Shown: positions 17,610 to 26,813, numbered from the stretch's first letter. The stretch: DNA of 64,000 nt from Proteobacteria bacterium SG_bin4 (GCA_002083395.1 LWDH01000036.1:15246-79245), one strand, 5' to 3'. A program made the numbers and translations. Notes: generated by a model from the sequence alone, not told the origin.

Positions 17610-19892
17610 TTATTTCATATTAACAGTGACCGGCGACGGTAACGTCACTTCGACGGCTTCGCCATTTTCCTTATCTTCCGCGACTGCATTCTGGAGATTG
17701 ATTTCGGTCGTGCCGGGATTAGCCGCAATGACTTTGAAACGAATCTGCGTTGCCATACCCGCAGGCTGGTCTTTGCCCAGCCGGATGGTGCGCGAACCGG
17801 ATTTGTCGCCTTCGTCAAGCGCCTCCAATGCGCTGGCTTCATAATTGAGTTGCAATTCGGAGCTGACCGTCGCTTTAGCGCCCACCAACCGGACATTGAC
17901 GGAAAACTCTTTACCCATGCCGACATTGGTCGGCGCCTGCAACGTCAACGTTGGCGAAGAAGCGGCGGCAACACTGGCAAACGGATTCGGCATTTCAGGA
18001 GGGAGCTCGTCTGCGGCTGCAGCAGCGAACGGATTCGGCATCGCCCGTCCAGCTCCTGGACCGGAACCTGCCGGTGCGATGGCTAACGATTGCGGTTCGG
18101 TTTTCTTGATCGCTACCGGCAATTTGCCCGCTTCACTGGCAGTACCGAAATGGTATTCGCTCTCCAGGTTGGTCGGTCTTGGGATGTTGCGCACAATACG
18201 CGGGGTAATGAGCAGCACTACTTCATTTTTTGTTCTCTCGATATCTTGGTTGGACGTCAAGCGATCCAATCCAGGGATATTCAATAAGCCAGCCAGACCG
18301 CCGACTTTTCTGGATTCCCGGTTATCGATGAGCCCGGCGATGACTTGCGTTTCACCATCCTTGATCGTAAGAATGGTTTCGGCGTTCCGCGTGCCGACTA
18401 CAGGAGCGGTTGCCCCACCCGGGCCAGTTATTGTGTTTAGCAATGAGCTCACTTCCAAAGTCACTTTAAGCGTGACATCGTCGTTTAATCCGATACGCGG
18501 TTCCACGTCGAGCTTAACACCTAAGTCGATAAATGTCGGTGTGGACGTCACGATCGCCGTTACACCCGGTTGCACATTGGCGGTGAAAAAAGGTTGCTTG
18601 GTACCGACGTGAATTTTCGCTTTTTCTTTGTTATTCACGCGAATCCTGGGGTTCGCCAGGATATCTCCCGTTGACAGATTGTGCAGAAAATCGATTTTCG
18701 CCTGATTGGTCATGCCGAAGCTCTTCAGACCGGAAAAACCGAAGTTACTGAGAAGCGTAGCAGGCGCTGCACCGGCGACGGCGCTGCCGGCGTAGTTAAA
18801 CTGCAATGATTGCGGAAAATTGGGACCTAATAAAAATTTGTTGGTACGAGTGATATCCAGAATGGTCACTTCCAGCATCACCTCGGGTTCAGCGTAATCA
18901 TTTAAACTGACTAAACGCTCGGTTAGCCGGATGGCTTCAAGGGTATCGCGCATGATGAACAGATTGAGCTGCTCATTCACGTAAATGTCCTTGGCTTTGA
19001 CGATGCCCCGGACCATTGCTACCATTTGTTTGACGTCGGTATGCGTAACCTGAAAGCTTTTTACCACCAGTTCCTGATAATCCTTCTGTTTAGCAGGCGT
19101 GTTGGGATAAATCAGCAGCGAATTGTTGTTCAGCACCTTGTATGCGAGCTGATTAGTTGCCAGTATCAATTTCAGGATATCTTCGATGGTATTTTGCCGC
19201 ACAAATATGGAAATCTTCGCTTCCTGGCGAATATCCTTGTCGAACACAAAATTGATACCGGCGGTGCGCGACATCAATTCGAAAACCGTTTTCAAATCGG
19301 TATCCTTGAATTCCATGGTCACTGCTTTCTTAAAAGCGGATTCGAGCGCCAGGTCGGTTACCTCTGGCCGGGCTAATCGCAAATTGATTTCCGAAATCAA
19401 TTGACGGGCATGCGACTGCTGGGGATTTTCTTGCAGCACGGCGCGGACCAGTGTCTCCGCTTGGGACAATTCGCCGCGTTCCAGCAGTGCTTTTGCGGTA
19501 TCAACTTTAGCGATATGGCGGCGCTCCAATACGATTAACTCGATGCCTTCCCTGGCGCGTTCGTTGTAGGGATAAAGATTCAAAATACGTTGATAAGCTT
19601 GTTCAGCGCGGGTCAAATCACCGCCGAACCGGATGTTTTCAGCTTCATACAATAGTTTGGTGATTGCTTCATCGCGTAAGCGGGCGGTTACCGCCTGGAT
19701 TTCCTGGTTTTCCGGTTTCTCGCGGCGCGCTTGTTCCAATTTTGCGATACCTTCCTCAATCTGACCGAGTTCTATCAGTTTCTTGCCATCGTCAAATGCC
19801 TGGTTGCGCAGACTGAAGGTTTTGTTGTTGATCGCACATCCCGATTGAACCAGGTACACCATGATCAGAACGATTAGTTTCCAGCTTCTCAT
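17610..19892 (-). CDS. Lipoprotein secretin (GspD/PilQ family) with C-terminal cohesin domain
   Basis: This 760-residue outer-membrane channel protein has a lipoprotein signal peptide (lipobox VQSGC, Cys19). TPR-like repeats cover about residues 25-165 (RAREGIELIVLERR, RGELSQAETLVRAVL). A secretin N0/STN domain follows near 190-260 (TDLKTVFELMSRTAGINFVF), then an N1 domain and the secretin barrel to about residue 570 (RNAETILTIKDGETQVIAGL, and VVLLITPRIVR). A Pro/Ala linker with two copies of PNPFA leads to a cohesin-like beta-sandwich (TLTLQAPTNVGMGKEFSVNV). Cohesins usually bind dockerins or act in surface attachment. The gene overlaps its upstream pilP-like neighbour by 4 nt. The gspD/pilQ name is left open because the pilMNOP-like context is mixed. 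Confidence 0.88.
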   Translation of the reverse strand: MRSWKLIVLIMVYLVQSGCAINNKTFSLRNQAFDDGKKLIELGQIEEGIAKLEQARREKPENQEIQAVTARLRDEAITKLLYEAENIRFGGDLTRAEQAYQRILNLYPYNERAREGIELIVLERRHIAKVDTAKALLERGELSQAETLVRAVLQENPQQSHARQLISEINLRLARPEVTDLALESAFKKAVTMEFKDTDLKTVFELMSRTAGINFVFDKDIRQEAKISIFVRQNTIEDILKLILATNQLAYKVLNNNSLLIYPNTPAKQKDYQELVVKSFQVTHTDVKQMVAMVRGIVKAKDIYVNEQLNLFIMRDTLEAIRLTERLVSLNDYAEPEVMLEVTILDITRTNKFLLGPNFPQSLQFNYAGSAVAGAAPATLLSNFGFSGLKSFGMTNQAKIDFLHNLSTGDILANPRIRVNNKEKAKIHVGTKQPFFTANVQPGVTAIVTSTPTFIDLGVKLDVEPRIGLNDDVTLKVTLEVSSLLNTITGPGGATAPVVGTRNAETILTIKDGETQVIAGLIDNRESRKVGGLAGLLNIPGLDRLTSNQDIERTKNEVVLLITPRIVRNIPRPTNLESEYHFGTASEAGKLPVAIKKTEPQSLAIAPAGSGPGAGRAMPNPFAAAAADELPPEMPNPFASVAAASSPTLTLQAPTNVGMGKEFSVNVRLVGAKATVSSELQLNYEASALEALDEGDKSGSRTIRLGKDQPAGMATQIRFKVIAANPGTTEINLQNAVAEDKENGEAVEVTLPSPVTVNMK

Positions 19893-20455
19893 CGGAAGTT
19901 TCCTGCCAGTTTTTGATTGATCGTGAGGGTTTGTTTCACATTGAGCGGCAAATACGTAACGGTTACAGTATCGTCGTTGATGGCATCCAAACGGTATTGA
20001 TCGTTTATTTTTCCGCCGATTTTAGTGATGAAATTTTCTCCCGAGCGAGAAAGAAAAACCCAGATTTGATTGTCCGCAATGGTTTTGCCGGTATATTTAA
20101 ATTGTAAAGGGGGCGCTGTTGGCGCCGGCGGCGCGATTTTGACCGGCTGTGCGAGCTTGAATTCCTGTTCTTCAGGATCGTTGATGAGTACTTGTTTCGG
20201 CATCCAGGTGGTTGATGCAAATAACTCCCCTGCCTGAGGATTAAATTTCCGTTGTCCCAGTTTGCTAACGTCCAGTTGTGCAGTATTGGGTTCCGGTTTC
20301 CGGTTTTTTTCCTGCGTTGCTCTGAATGGCTGCAGCGGCGCTTCCGGCATTTGGAATGCGAGTTCTTCCTCGTCTTCTACCAATAACGCCGCGATTAATG
20401 TTGCGATCAATGCGCTTCCGATGATGATTTTCCGTTTTCTTTCAGCGGCATCCAT
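19889..20455 (-). CDS. PilP/GspC-like inner-membrane protein
   Basis: This 188-residue bitopic protein has one N-terminal membrane segment (IIIGSALIATLIAALLV) followed by a periplasmic part. The C-terminal 85 residues resemble the PilP/GspC homology region: FKYTGKTIADNQIWVFLSRS, then a glycine-containing strand and VTYLPLNVKQTLTI. Its expected role is to link the inner-membrane platform to the secretin, encoded immediately downstream with a 4-nt overlap. Sequence divergence from both families is large, so PilP and GspC cannot be separated by eye. Confidence 0.7.
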   Translation of the reverse strand: MDAAERKRKIIIGSALIATLIAALLVEDEEELAFQMPEAPLQPFRATQEKNRKPEPNTAQLDVSKLGQRKFNPQAGELFASTTWMPKQVLINDPEEQEFKLAQPVKIAPPAPTAPPLQFKYTGKTIADNQIWVFLSRSGENFITKIGGKINDQYRLDAINDDTVTVTYLPLNVKQTLTINQKLAGNFR

Positions 20456-20459
20456 GTCG

Positions 20460-21065
20460 TTATTTATTCAAATAAAGGTTAATTTCCAAGCGCACATCCA
20501 GTCTTTCAGACACTGTGCTTTCACGCTTAATGGTAATCGCCGATATAGCCATTGCCGGAACGGTTTCCAAGGCCTCTGCGATAAAAGCGCGGATTTGCGG
20601 ATAACTGCCTTTGACCGGCAGAATCATTTCGTAGCGTGCTAAGCGGGCGTCACTTTCATTGATTAAGCGGTATTCGCTGCTTGCCAGTTCGACACCTTGT
20701 TTCTGGGCTAATCCGGTTAACTCGCGGATCCAGAAAGGTGACGAATCAATGCGCGGAAAGAAATCATAAAACACTTGTAATGCCTGATCGCTGCTCATTT
20801 TCTTTCCCGCTTCAAGATCGGTAGCGTCGGTGGTGGTTTTTTTCGCGATGGCTTGCGCTTGCAAGGTAATCGCACGGTCTTTGAGTTTTTGCAGTTCCGT
20901 TTCTTGCGGTAGTACCGCGAGAACAAAATAAATACCGGCTGCGACGATCAAGCCAAAGCCGATCTTGCCGGCATTGCCCAAACGTCCCGTATGCCATCGT
21001 AGCAGCAACAGGATCCGATTCCACGGAATAGACGGCAGTTCTTTTTTCAGGAAGCTTGTATCCAT
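20460..21065 (-). CDS. PilO/GspM-like inner-membrane protein
   Basis: This 201-residue protein has one membrane helix (IGFGLIVAAGIYFVLAVLP), then a coiled-coil-prone stretch (ETELQKLKDRAITLQAQA) and a ferredoxin-like periplasmic domain (MILPVKGSYPQIRAFIAEAL). This is the PilO plan. It overlaps the pilN-like gene by 19 nt and precedes the pilP-like gene by 4 nt. It should form the periplasmic alignment complex with the PilN-like protein. Confidence 0.75.
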   Translation of the reverse strand: MDTSFLKKELPSIPWNRILLLLRWHTGRLGNAGKIGFGLIVAAGIYFVLAVLPQETELQKLKDRAITLQAQAIAKKTTTDATDLEAGKKMSSDQALQVFYDFFPRIDSSPFWIRELTGLAQKQGVELASSEYRLINESDARLARYEMILPVKGSYPQIRAFIAEALETVPAMAISAITIKRESTVSERLDVRLEINLYLNK

Positions 21066-21595
21066 GCGGCGTGTAACAGAAATATAATCGGACGTTGCGG
21101 ATTATCCTGTTTGATTTTGTAATTCAACAGGTGCACATTCTCAAATACCGGCTCACGTTCCAACGCTTCGACAAAATCCAATAATTCCGCCATGCTTTTG
21201 GCCTCGCCATTCAACCGCAATGTCCGGTTGGCAAAATTGGGTTGTAACGATAATAATGCGATATCTTCGGTTGCCGCATGTTCGATTGAGTCGAACAATT
21301 CTTCCCAAGGCAAGTTAAGCTGATCGATCACAGTATTGGCCTGCGCAACTTCCTTGCCGATTTCCTGGCTGAATTCGCGGATGCGTGAAGTCGCGCGCGC
21401 GCGCGGCGCGGCTTTTTGCTGTTGCTGCTTCTCCATCCGCTCGACCCGGTTGCTCCAGAAATTGATTTCTTCAGCTTGATGGCGGAATTGCAGAAATACG
21501 CCCGCGACGGTTACCAAACCCAGTACTAACAGCAGCAAATCAAGCTGCGGTGCGGCTTGTTCGCGATAAGGAAATCTTAATCTTAAGCGGGACAT
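21047..21595 (-). CDS. PilN-like inner-membrane protein
   Basis: The start at MSRLRLRFPYREQ (21595) is chosen because sequence further upstream in the frame is a shadow of the pilM-like gene, with which this start overlaps by 13 nt. The 182-residue protein has a short basic cytoplasmic N-terminus, a membrane helix (LDLLLLVLGLVTVAGVFLQF), a coiled coil with the conserved pattern NFWSNRVERMEKQ, and a ferredoxin-like PilN/GspL C-terminal domain (LNGEAKSMAELLDFVEALER). The predicted partner is the pilO-like product. Confidence 0.78.
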   Translation of the reverse strand: MSRLRLRFPYREQAAPQLDLLLLVLGLVTVAGVFLQFRHQAEEINFWSNRVERMEKQQQQKAAPRARATSRIREFSQEIGKEVAQANTVIDQLNLPWEELFDSIEHAATEDIALLSLQPNFANRTLRLNGEAKSMAELLDFVEALEREPVFENVHLLNYKIKQDNPQRPIIFLLHAAWIQAS

Positions 21596-22416
21596 TGATT
21601 TTGGTCGGATTGATGAACAGTAGCTGTGGGGTAATAAGCCGGCACCGGCAGATTTTTCTGCGGCAAGGTAACAACCTGCCAGCCGCTCTGCGATGGCAAT
21701 GTCAGACCCGGGTATTCGGGGGCGAATAAATACACGAATTCCAGTGCTTCTTTGGTGCCGGACCAAATCACCTCTTGATCCAAAGCAGCGAGTAAATCAT
21801 CGGCGGCGTTATGCAAAATTCGTTGATTCCGGATGCTTTGCCATTTGCCATTATAGGATATGGCGATACAAATGCGGCCGGTTTCTATCACTGCCAAATA
21901 AACTTTTTCATTTTGCAAATGCGCGCACCAATGATCGTAGACCGATGCCAAATACGGTTCGATGTGTTGCAGCTTGCATCCATGAGTAACCATCAGCTGT
22001 TCCAGCCGCGTCAGCAAATCCCGTGGAATCGCAGCGCAAACCGCGCCATCCACCGGGTTCCAGTTACTGACGCTGAGTACCCAGGATTCCGCTCGCTCAC
22101 CATAGATTTCCTGCATACGGAATTGCGCATAGGATTTTACTTCTTCCGGTGTGTTGATTTCACTTTGCGGCGGAAGCGCAGCGTAACGCACAAAATGATT
22201 GGATAGCACGATGGCTATCTGGGTCCCGGATCCTCCGGACAGCATCTGGTCTAGTTGCCGTAACGCTGCATCCCAATCCGGGGCGTTCCCATCCGGTTCA
22301 AAAAATAGCGTTGCTTTGTCGAGCTGGACCGGCTTAAAGCCACGTTTCAAGCGCACCCAATCCAGTCTTGAGGGTGCCAGAAACACTTGAATCCGATCAC
22401 GCCACAATGGTAACAC
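21583..22416 (-). CDS. PilM-like actin-fold protein
   Basis: This 277-residue cytoplasmic protein occupies the PilM position of a pilMNOP set and has the features expected of a PilM/GspL cytoplasmic domain: LAPSRLDWVRLKRG at the start, an inserted ring-like region (YAQFRMQEIYGERAESWVLS), and nucleotide-fold segments (VYLAVIETGRICIAISY). The PilM family is divergent and the ATP site is hard to see. It overlaps gspE by 20 nt upstream, consistent with one operon. Confidence 0.65.
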   Translation of the reverse strand: MLPLWRDRIQVFLAPSRLDWVRLKRGFKPVQLDKATLFFEPDGNAPDWDAALRQLDQMLSGGSGTQIAIVLSNHFVRYAALPPQSEINTPEEVKSYAQFRMQEIYGERAESWVLSVSNWNPVDGAVCAAIPRDLLTRLEQLMVTHGCKLQHIEPYLASVYDHWCAHLQNEKVYLAVIETGRICIAISYNGKWQSIRNQRILHNAADDLLAALDQEVIWSGTKEALEFVYLFAPEYPGLTLPSQSGWQVVTLPQKNLPVPAYYPTATVHQSDQNQCPA

Positions 22417-24085
22417 GATTGGCTTCCTCCAGACTGGTTAACCCTTGTTTGACCATATCCAATGCGGCTTCGCGCAAGAAGCGGGTGCCATTATCGCGAG
22501 CCGCTTCTTTAATGCGCCGGATCGGTTCTTGCGCCACGATCAGTTCGCGGATTGCATCGTTCAATAACAGTATCTCGGCGATCGCATTTCTGCCGCGATA
22601 TCCGCTGCCGCGGCATTGCCCGCATCCCTTGCCGCTGCGGAAATGGTAGAGATGCGCTTGATCCAATGGAATCCCCGATTCTTCAATCAAACCGTCATCG
22701 GGCCGTTCGTCGACGGCGCAGTGCGAACAAAGCAGCCGCACCAAACGTTGCGCTACAATGCCGTTCAAAGCCGATACGAAACTGTAGGGATCCACACCCA
22801 TGTGGGAGAACCGGCCGATCACGTCAAAAACGTTATTGGCATGCACGGTGGTAAATACCAAGTGACCGGTGAGGGCCGCCTGGATTGCAATTTGCGCGGT
22901 TTCCGCATCGCGGATTTCACCGACCATGATCTTATCCGGATCGTGCCGCAGAATGGAGCGCAAGCCACGGGCAAACGTCAGCCCTTTTTTCTCATTGACC
23001 GGTATTTGTAAAACACCGGGGAGCTGGTATTCGATCGGATCCTCGATGGTGATAATCTTGTCGTTGCCTTTGTTGACTTCCGATATGGCGGCGTATAGCG
23101 AAGTGGTTTTGCCGCTGCCGGTCGGGCCGGTAACCAGCAGCATGCCATAGGGTTCCGAACTTAAACGGCGAATACTGGCGATGGCTGACTGGCTGAATCC
23201 CAATTGATTCAGCGTTAAGCCTTCCAGTTGATCCGACAACGCTTGGCGGTCGAGTATCCGTAATACCGCATCTTCACCGAAAATGCTCGGCATGATGGAA
23301 ACGCGGAAATCGATTTCCCGCCCCTGAATTGAGATTTTGAACCGCCCGTCCTGCGGCACCCGGCGTTCTGCGATATCCAATTCAGACATCACTTTGATTC
23401 GGGAGATTACTTGCTCGGCCAAATCGCCCCCCTGGATGACGCCGATATGCGTCAACACCCCATCGATCCGGTATTTGATCGACAATGCACCGATGGTCAT
23501 TTCCAGGTGTATATCGCTAGCCTGTGATTTATGCGCGTCGTAGAGTGTTGAATGCACCAGACGGACGACCTGGCTGGTGCCTTCATTGATACTTTTCAGC
23601 GATAAGTCTTCCACGCCGCTTTGTATATTGCCCAGCTCAGCAGATGGCAGAACTTGATCCATCGCGCGCATGGTTTTTTCCTGCTGGGTGAAGAAAGCGC
23701 TCAGGTCCGCCGGATGAACCAAGTGCCACTCCACCGCGCGGTCGAATCGTTCTTCGGCCCAGGAGCGCAGCTTTCCGGAGAAAGGATTGCTGATCGCGAA
23801 TACCAACTGCCGGTCGCGATGAAAAAGTACGCATTCATGCGCCAGCGCCTCCGCAAACGGCAGGATATCGAAGGCCGGTTGCAATGTATGAATAGCTTTC
23901 ATCTCGAGGACGGGCATGTGCATCAATCGGCCGAGTTGCTGCATCAGCGTATCGGGGGAGTAACCTTCTTCTTCCAGTATCTGGATCACCGAAACGCCTT
24001 GCGCAGCGGCCTTGCGCCGGATCCCGGCCAGCTGGTTGAGGTCAAGGATCGGATTGTTGGTTGTTTGCAGAGAGGTTTCCATCAA
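22397..24085 (-). CDS. GspE/PilB-family assembly ATPase
   Basis: This 562-residue hexameric ATPase powers pseudopilus or pilus extension. An N-terminal MshEN/GspE_N-like domain covers about residues 20-150. The catalytic domain has Walker A GPTGSGKTTSLYAA (about residue 320), Asp box (ITIEDPIEYQLPGVLQI), Walker B (PDKIMVGEIRDAETA) and His box (TGHLVFTTVHANN). A tetracysteine zinc site (CSHC and CGQC) marks the GspE/PilB type rather than PilT. The start overlaps the gspF stop by 4 nt. Confidence 0.92.
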   Translation of the reverse strand: MMETSLQTTNNPILDLNQLAGIRRKAAAQGVSVIQILEEEGYSPDTLMQQLGRLMHMPVLEMKAIHTLQPAFDILPFAEALAHECVLFHRDRQLVFAISNPFSGKLRSWAEERFDRAVEWHLVHPADLSAFFTQQEKTMRAMDQVLPSAELGNIQSGVEDLSLKSINEGTSQVVRLVHSTLYDAHKSQASDIHLEMTIGALSIKYRIDGVLTHIGVIQGGDLAEQVISRIKVMSELDIAERRVPQDGRFKISIQGREIDFRVSIMPSIFGEDAVLRILDRQALSDQLEGLTLNQLGFSQSAIASIRRLSSEPYGMLLVTGPTGSGKTTSLYAAISEVNKGNDKIITIEDPIEYQLPGVLQIPVNEKKGLTFARGLRSILRHDPDKIMVGEIRDAETAQIAIQAALTGHLVFTTVHANNVFDVIGRFSHMGVDPYSFVSALNGIVAQRLVRLLCSHCAVDERPDDGLIEESGIPLDQAHLYHFRSGKGCGQCRGSGYRGRNAIAEILLLNDAIRELIVAQEPIRRIKEAARDNGTRFLREAALDMVKQGLTSLEEANRVTIVA

Positions 24086-25266
24086 TTAATGCTTCCTGCC
24101 AATTCAAAAATGGGCATATACATCAATATAATGATACCGCCGATTACGATGCCGATGAACGCCATCAGCAGCGGTTCAATCAGTTTGGTTGTCCATTCGA
24201 CCCAACGGGCGATTTCTTCGTCATGAAAGTTGCCGATGCGTTCCATCATGTCGCCCATTAAGCCGGTGCGTTCGCCGACACGGAGCATGCGATTACCGAC
24301 CGCAGTCGTCAAACCTTCCATTTCCATGGCGCTGGAGATGGTTCTACCTTCGCGGATGTGTTTGGCAGCGGCCGCGACTTTGGGCCGTAGATGCGATTGC
24401 AGCAAACCGCCGACCATTTCCAGCGCTTGCGTGATCGGGATGCCGCCGCGTAATAACATTCCCAGAGTCTTGTAGAACCGGGCCAGTTGATAAACCCGCA
24501 TATGTTCGCCAATGGCGGGGATGCGCCATAGCAATTGCATGACTTTAGCGCGGAATGCTGGGCGGCTGACGGTATAAATTAACAGACCCAGTATCGTGAA
24601 CGATGTTATAGCCAATTCCCAGCCGCGATCATGCACGAATTGCCCCCATTTGATCAGCAATAGTGAGAGCCAAGGCAAGTCGCTGCCCATGTCGTCATAA
24701 ATGGCGCTGAATTTGGGTACAACGAAAACCATCAGAAACACCGACACCAGAAAACCGACCGCCAATAGCAATACCGGGTAGATCGAAGCGCCGATCAGTT
24801 TTTTCCGGACAAAATCCATCTGCGTCTGGTAAGTGATAAATCGCGTCAACGCTTCCGCCAGATCGCCGGTGCGTTCGCTGGCGCGAACGGTGGCGATATA
24901 TAACGGCGGAAATGCCTGCGGATATTCTTCCAGCGTCTGCGAAAAAGTGACTCCTTCGTACAGCCGCGCGAGGATGCTTTGAATGATTTTGCGATTGCTG
25001 GCGTCCTGCTCTTTTTCCAACAGCGTTTCGATACTTTCGACCAAACTTAATCCTGCGGTTTGCAGTGACAGTAATTCCTGGCTGAAGTGAACCAACGGAA
25101 AGCGTGTTTTCGATTTCAGCGAGAAACCGGAGAAGCTGCGGCGGATGCTTAATACCATCCCGCCTTGCTCGATGATCTGGCGGCGCGCTTCTTCCTCGCT
25201 GTTCGCTTCCAGTTCCAGATGCACGGTTCCTTGCCCGGAGATGACTGCTTTTATTTCAAACCGCAT
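24082..25266 (-). CDS. GspF/PilC-family inner-membrane platform protein
   Basis: This 394-residue polytopic protein forms the inner-membrane base on which GspE acts. Two GspF domains are visible, each with the conserved amphipathic pattern (SQELLSLQTAGLSLVESIET and LARFYKTLGMLLRGGIPITQ). Membrane segments lie near residues 165-185, 215-235 and 370-390. The N-terminal domain (MRFEIKAVISGQGTVHLELE) is typical. The gene starts 9 nt after gspG. Confidence 0.92.
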   Translation of the reverse strand: MRFEIKAVISGQGTVHLELEANSEEEARRQIIEQGGMVLSIRRSFSGFSLKSKTRFPLVHFSQELLSLQTAGLSLVESIETLLEKEQDASNRKIIQSILARLYEGVTFSQTLEEYPQAFPPLYIATVRASERTGDLAEALTRFITYQTQMDFVRKKLIGASIYPVLLLAVGFLVSVFLMVFVVPKFSAIYDDMGSDLPWLSLLLIKWGQFVHDRGWELAITSFTILGLLIYTVSRPAFRAKVMQLLWRIPAIGEHMRVYQLARFYKTLGMLLRGGIPITQALEMVGGLLQSHLRPKVAAAAKHIREGRTISSAMEMEGLTTAVGNRMLRVGERTGLMGDMMERIGNFHDEEIARWVEWTTKLIEPLLMAFIGIVIGGIIILMYMPIFELAGSIN

Positions 25267-25275
25267 TGGATATCT

Positions 25276-25710
25276 CTACCAGTTCGTGATATCGGCCGCT
25301 TCACCTTCGCCGCCGGGCTGCCCATCCTTGCCGTAGGAAAGCAAATCAAATTCGGCGCGATCGCCCGGATATTTATAAACATAGGGGCGTCCCCACGGAT
25401 CGGCTGGAGGCAGTTTGGATAAATAAGGGCCTTGCCATCTTGCTTCGTTGCTGGGGCGTGTCACCAACGCCGCCAAACCTTGCTCGGTGGCTGGGTAGCT
25501 GCCGACGTCCAAGCGGTATTGATGCAAAGCTTTCTCGAGTGCATCGATTTGCGCTTGCGCCATTTTGATTTCGGACTTGCCGACCTGAGAAAAGTATTTT
25601 GGTCCGACATAGGCAGCGAGTAAACCAATAATAACCATGACTACAAGCAACTCAAGCAGCGTAAAACCGCGCATATTATTTGTTTTTTGATGCCTAACCC
25701 AATACATCAT
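25276..25710 (-). CDS. gspG: Major pseudopilin, GspG family
   Basis: The 144-residue product is a GspG-like major pseudopilin. The prepilin leader MMYWVRHQKTNNMRG is cleaved before FTLLELLVVMVIIGLLAAYV. The core (KMAQAQIDALEKALHQYRLD, VGSYPATEQGL, PYLSKLPPADPWGRPYVYK, FDLLSYGKDGQPGGEGEAAD) closely matches GspG, including the DPWG and the calcium-site loop motif near SYGKDG. It is the first gene of the ten-gene operon, and AAAGGA lies 5 nt before the ATG. Confidence 0.92.
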   Translation of the reverse strand: MMYWVRHQKTNNMRGFTLLELLVVMVIIGLLAAYVGPKYFSQVGKSEIKMAQAQIDALEKALHQYRLDVGSYPATEQGLAALVTRPSNEARWQGPYLSKLPPADPWGRPYVYKYPGDRAEFDLLSYGKDGQPGGEGEAADITNW

Positions 25711-25732
25711 ATTTTTCCTTTAACTAGTAAGA

Positions 25733-25759
25733 TTTATAGTGTTAACTTTCACATGGTAA
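25733..25759 (-). promoter_or_regulatory. Candidate promoter of the secretion operon
   Basis: On the minus strand TATAAA (25733-25738) lies about 25 nt before the ribosome site of gspG. TTACCA (25754-25759) is 15 nt upstream, a shorter spacing than usual, so only the -10 element is convincing. Confidence 0.35.
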
Positions 25760-25824
25760 GTTGCTTATATGACAGGGTCAAGAAGGCATGCCACAAGGCA
25801 ATGGATTTTGTTGGCTGCCTGCAA

Positions 25825-26508
25825 CTATCGCCGGAGAATTGCCCACCACCGGGCGATATTGAGCAGTGTCATCAGGGATGCCGAAACGTAAGTCCAGGCG
25901 GCTGCACGCAATATTTTCCGGGCATGCGGTTCATCGCCTTCGATCAGATATCCGCCTTGCACCAGCATCGGCAATGCGCGAGCGAAGCTGGCATGCAATT
26001 CCATCGGCAAGGTAATGAAATGAATAATGGTGGCAAACCCTAATGTTAACAGACCGCCTGCTAAAAATAGCGCGCCTGCGACCGGAGCTTTGGTGGCAAC
26101 GGCAATGACCGGAGCGATCATTAAAATCGCTGCTCCCAGTTTCTCCGCCGGTGCAGCGATTTCTACCAAGCGTGTACGTAACCTCAAAGGCGCATAGCCA
26201 TCGCGATCCTGAATTGCATGACCGACTTCATGAGCGGCGACGGTGATCGCAGTCAACGATTTGCCGTTAAAATTATCCGCCGTCAATCGCACGGTTTTTG
26301 CGATTGGATCGTAATGATCGCCTTGATCCGTTAGTTCTACCTTCACAGTCTGCAATTTTGCCCAATCCAGCAGGATACGCGCCAATTCCGCACCGGTTCC
26401 GGGATAGCGGTCTTCCGGAGTGCTGTATTTCATAAGCGTATGTTTAACCCAGTAAGAAGGTCCGACAATGACGGCGATGATAATGACAATAAGTATCAAA
26501 TAAAGCAT
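25825..26508 (-). CDS. YugP-type membrane zinc metallopeptidase
   Basis: This 227-residue membrane protein resembles the YugP family of putative neutral zinc metallopeptidases. The catalytic motif is HEVGH (VAAHEVGHAIQDRDGYAPL), located after an N-terminal membrane helix (LYLILIVIIIAVIVGPSYWV). Two further hydrophobic segments surround GAAILMIAPVIAVATKAPVA and GFATIIHFITLP. Substrates are unknown. It lies 113 nt downstream of the gspG start and points the same way, so gspG transcription starts in the gap between them. Confidence 0.85.
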   Translation of the reverse strand: MLYLILIVIIIAVIVGPSYWVKHTLMKYSTPEDRYPGTGAELARILLDWAKLQTVKVELTDQGDHYDPIAKTVRLTADNFNGKSLTAITVAAHEVGHAIQDRDGYAPLRLRTRLVEIAAPAEKLGAAILMIAPVIAVATKAPVAGALFLAGGLLTLGFATIIHFITLPMELHASFARALPMLVQGGYLIEGDEPHARKILRAAAWTYVSASLMTLLNIARWWAILRR

Positions 26509-26813
26509 AACGCTGTGATAGGGACATCAACGAATGGTTCCATCCTCTATTGACTGCGATTGATCGGGATCTGCAACCTCGAACCTCAAGACCATTACTT
26601 ACAAGCTTATCAAAAAAATTTTTTCTTGATTGCGAAATCAGAGAAGGCAAAAGGCGCTTTTTGTGATCTTGCAGTTGATTTTGTCGGTTGACCGAACAAT
26701 CACATCAATGCCCATTGCTGTCAATACCGGTACTCGTGGTAATCTACCAAAGATTTTTCATATTCAAAAAAACTGTCACCGCGATGTTACAACTGATTTA
26801 TTGAATGGCTTGA
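26509..26813. other. Divergent intergenic region
   Basis: This 305-nt gap separates the divergent peptidase and sensor-kinase genes. It is AT-rich and must hold promoters for both, but I see no clear -35/-10 pair or operator. No Shine-Dalgarno sequence precedes the kinase ATG at 26814. Confidence 0.4.

Noticed and set aside
21596..21766. Upstream extension of the pilN-like gene
   Set aside because: It overlaps the pilM-like gene in another frame; the family-like N-terminus begins at MSRLRLRF.
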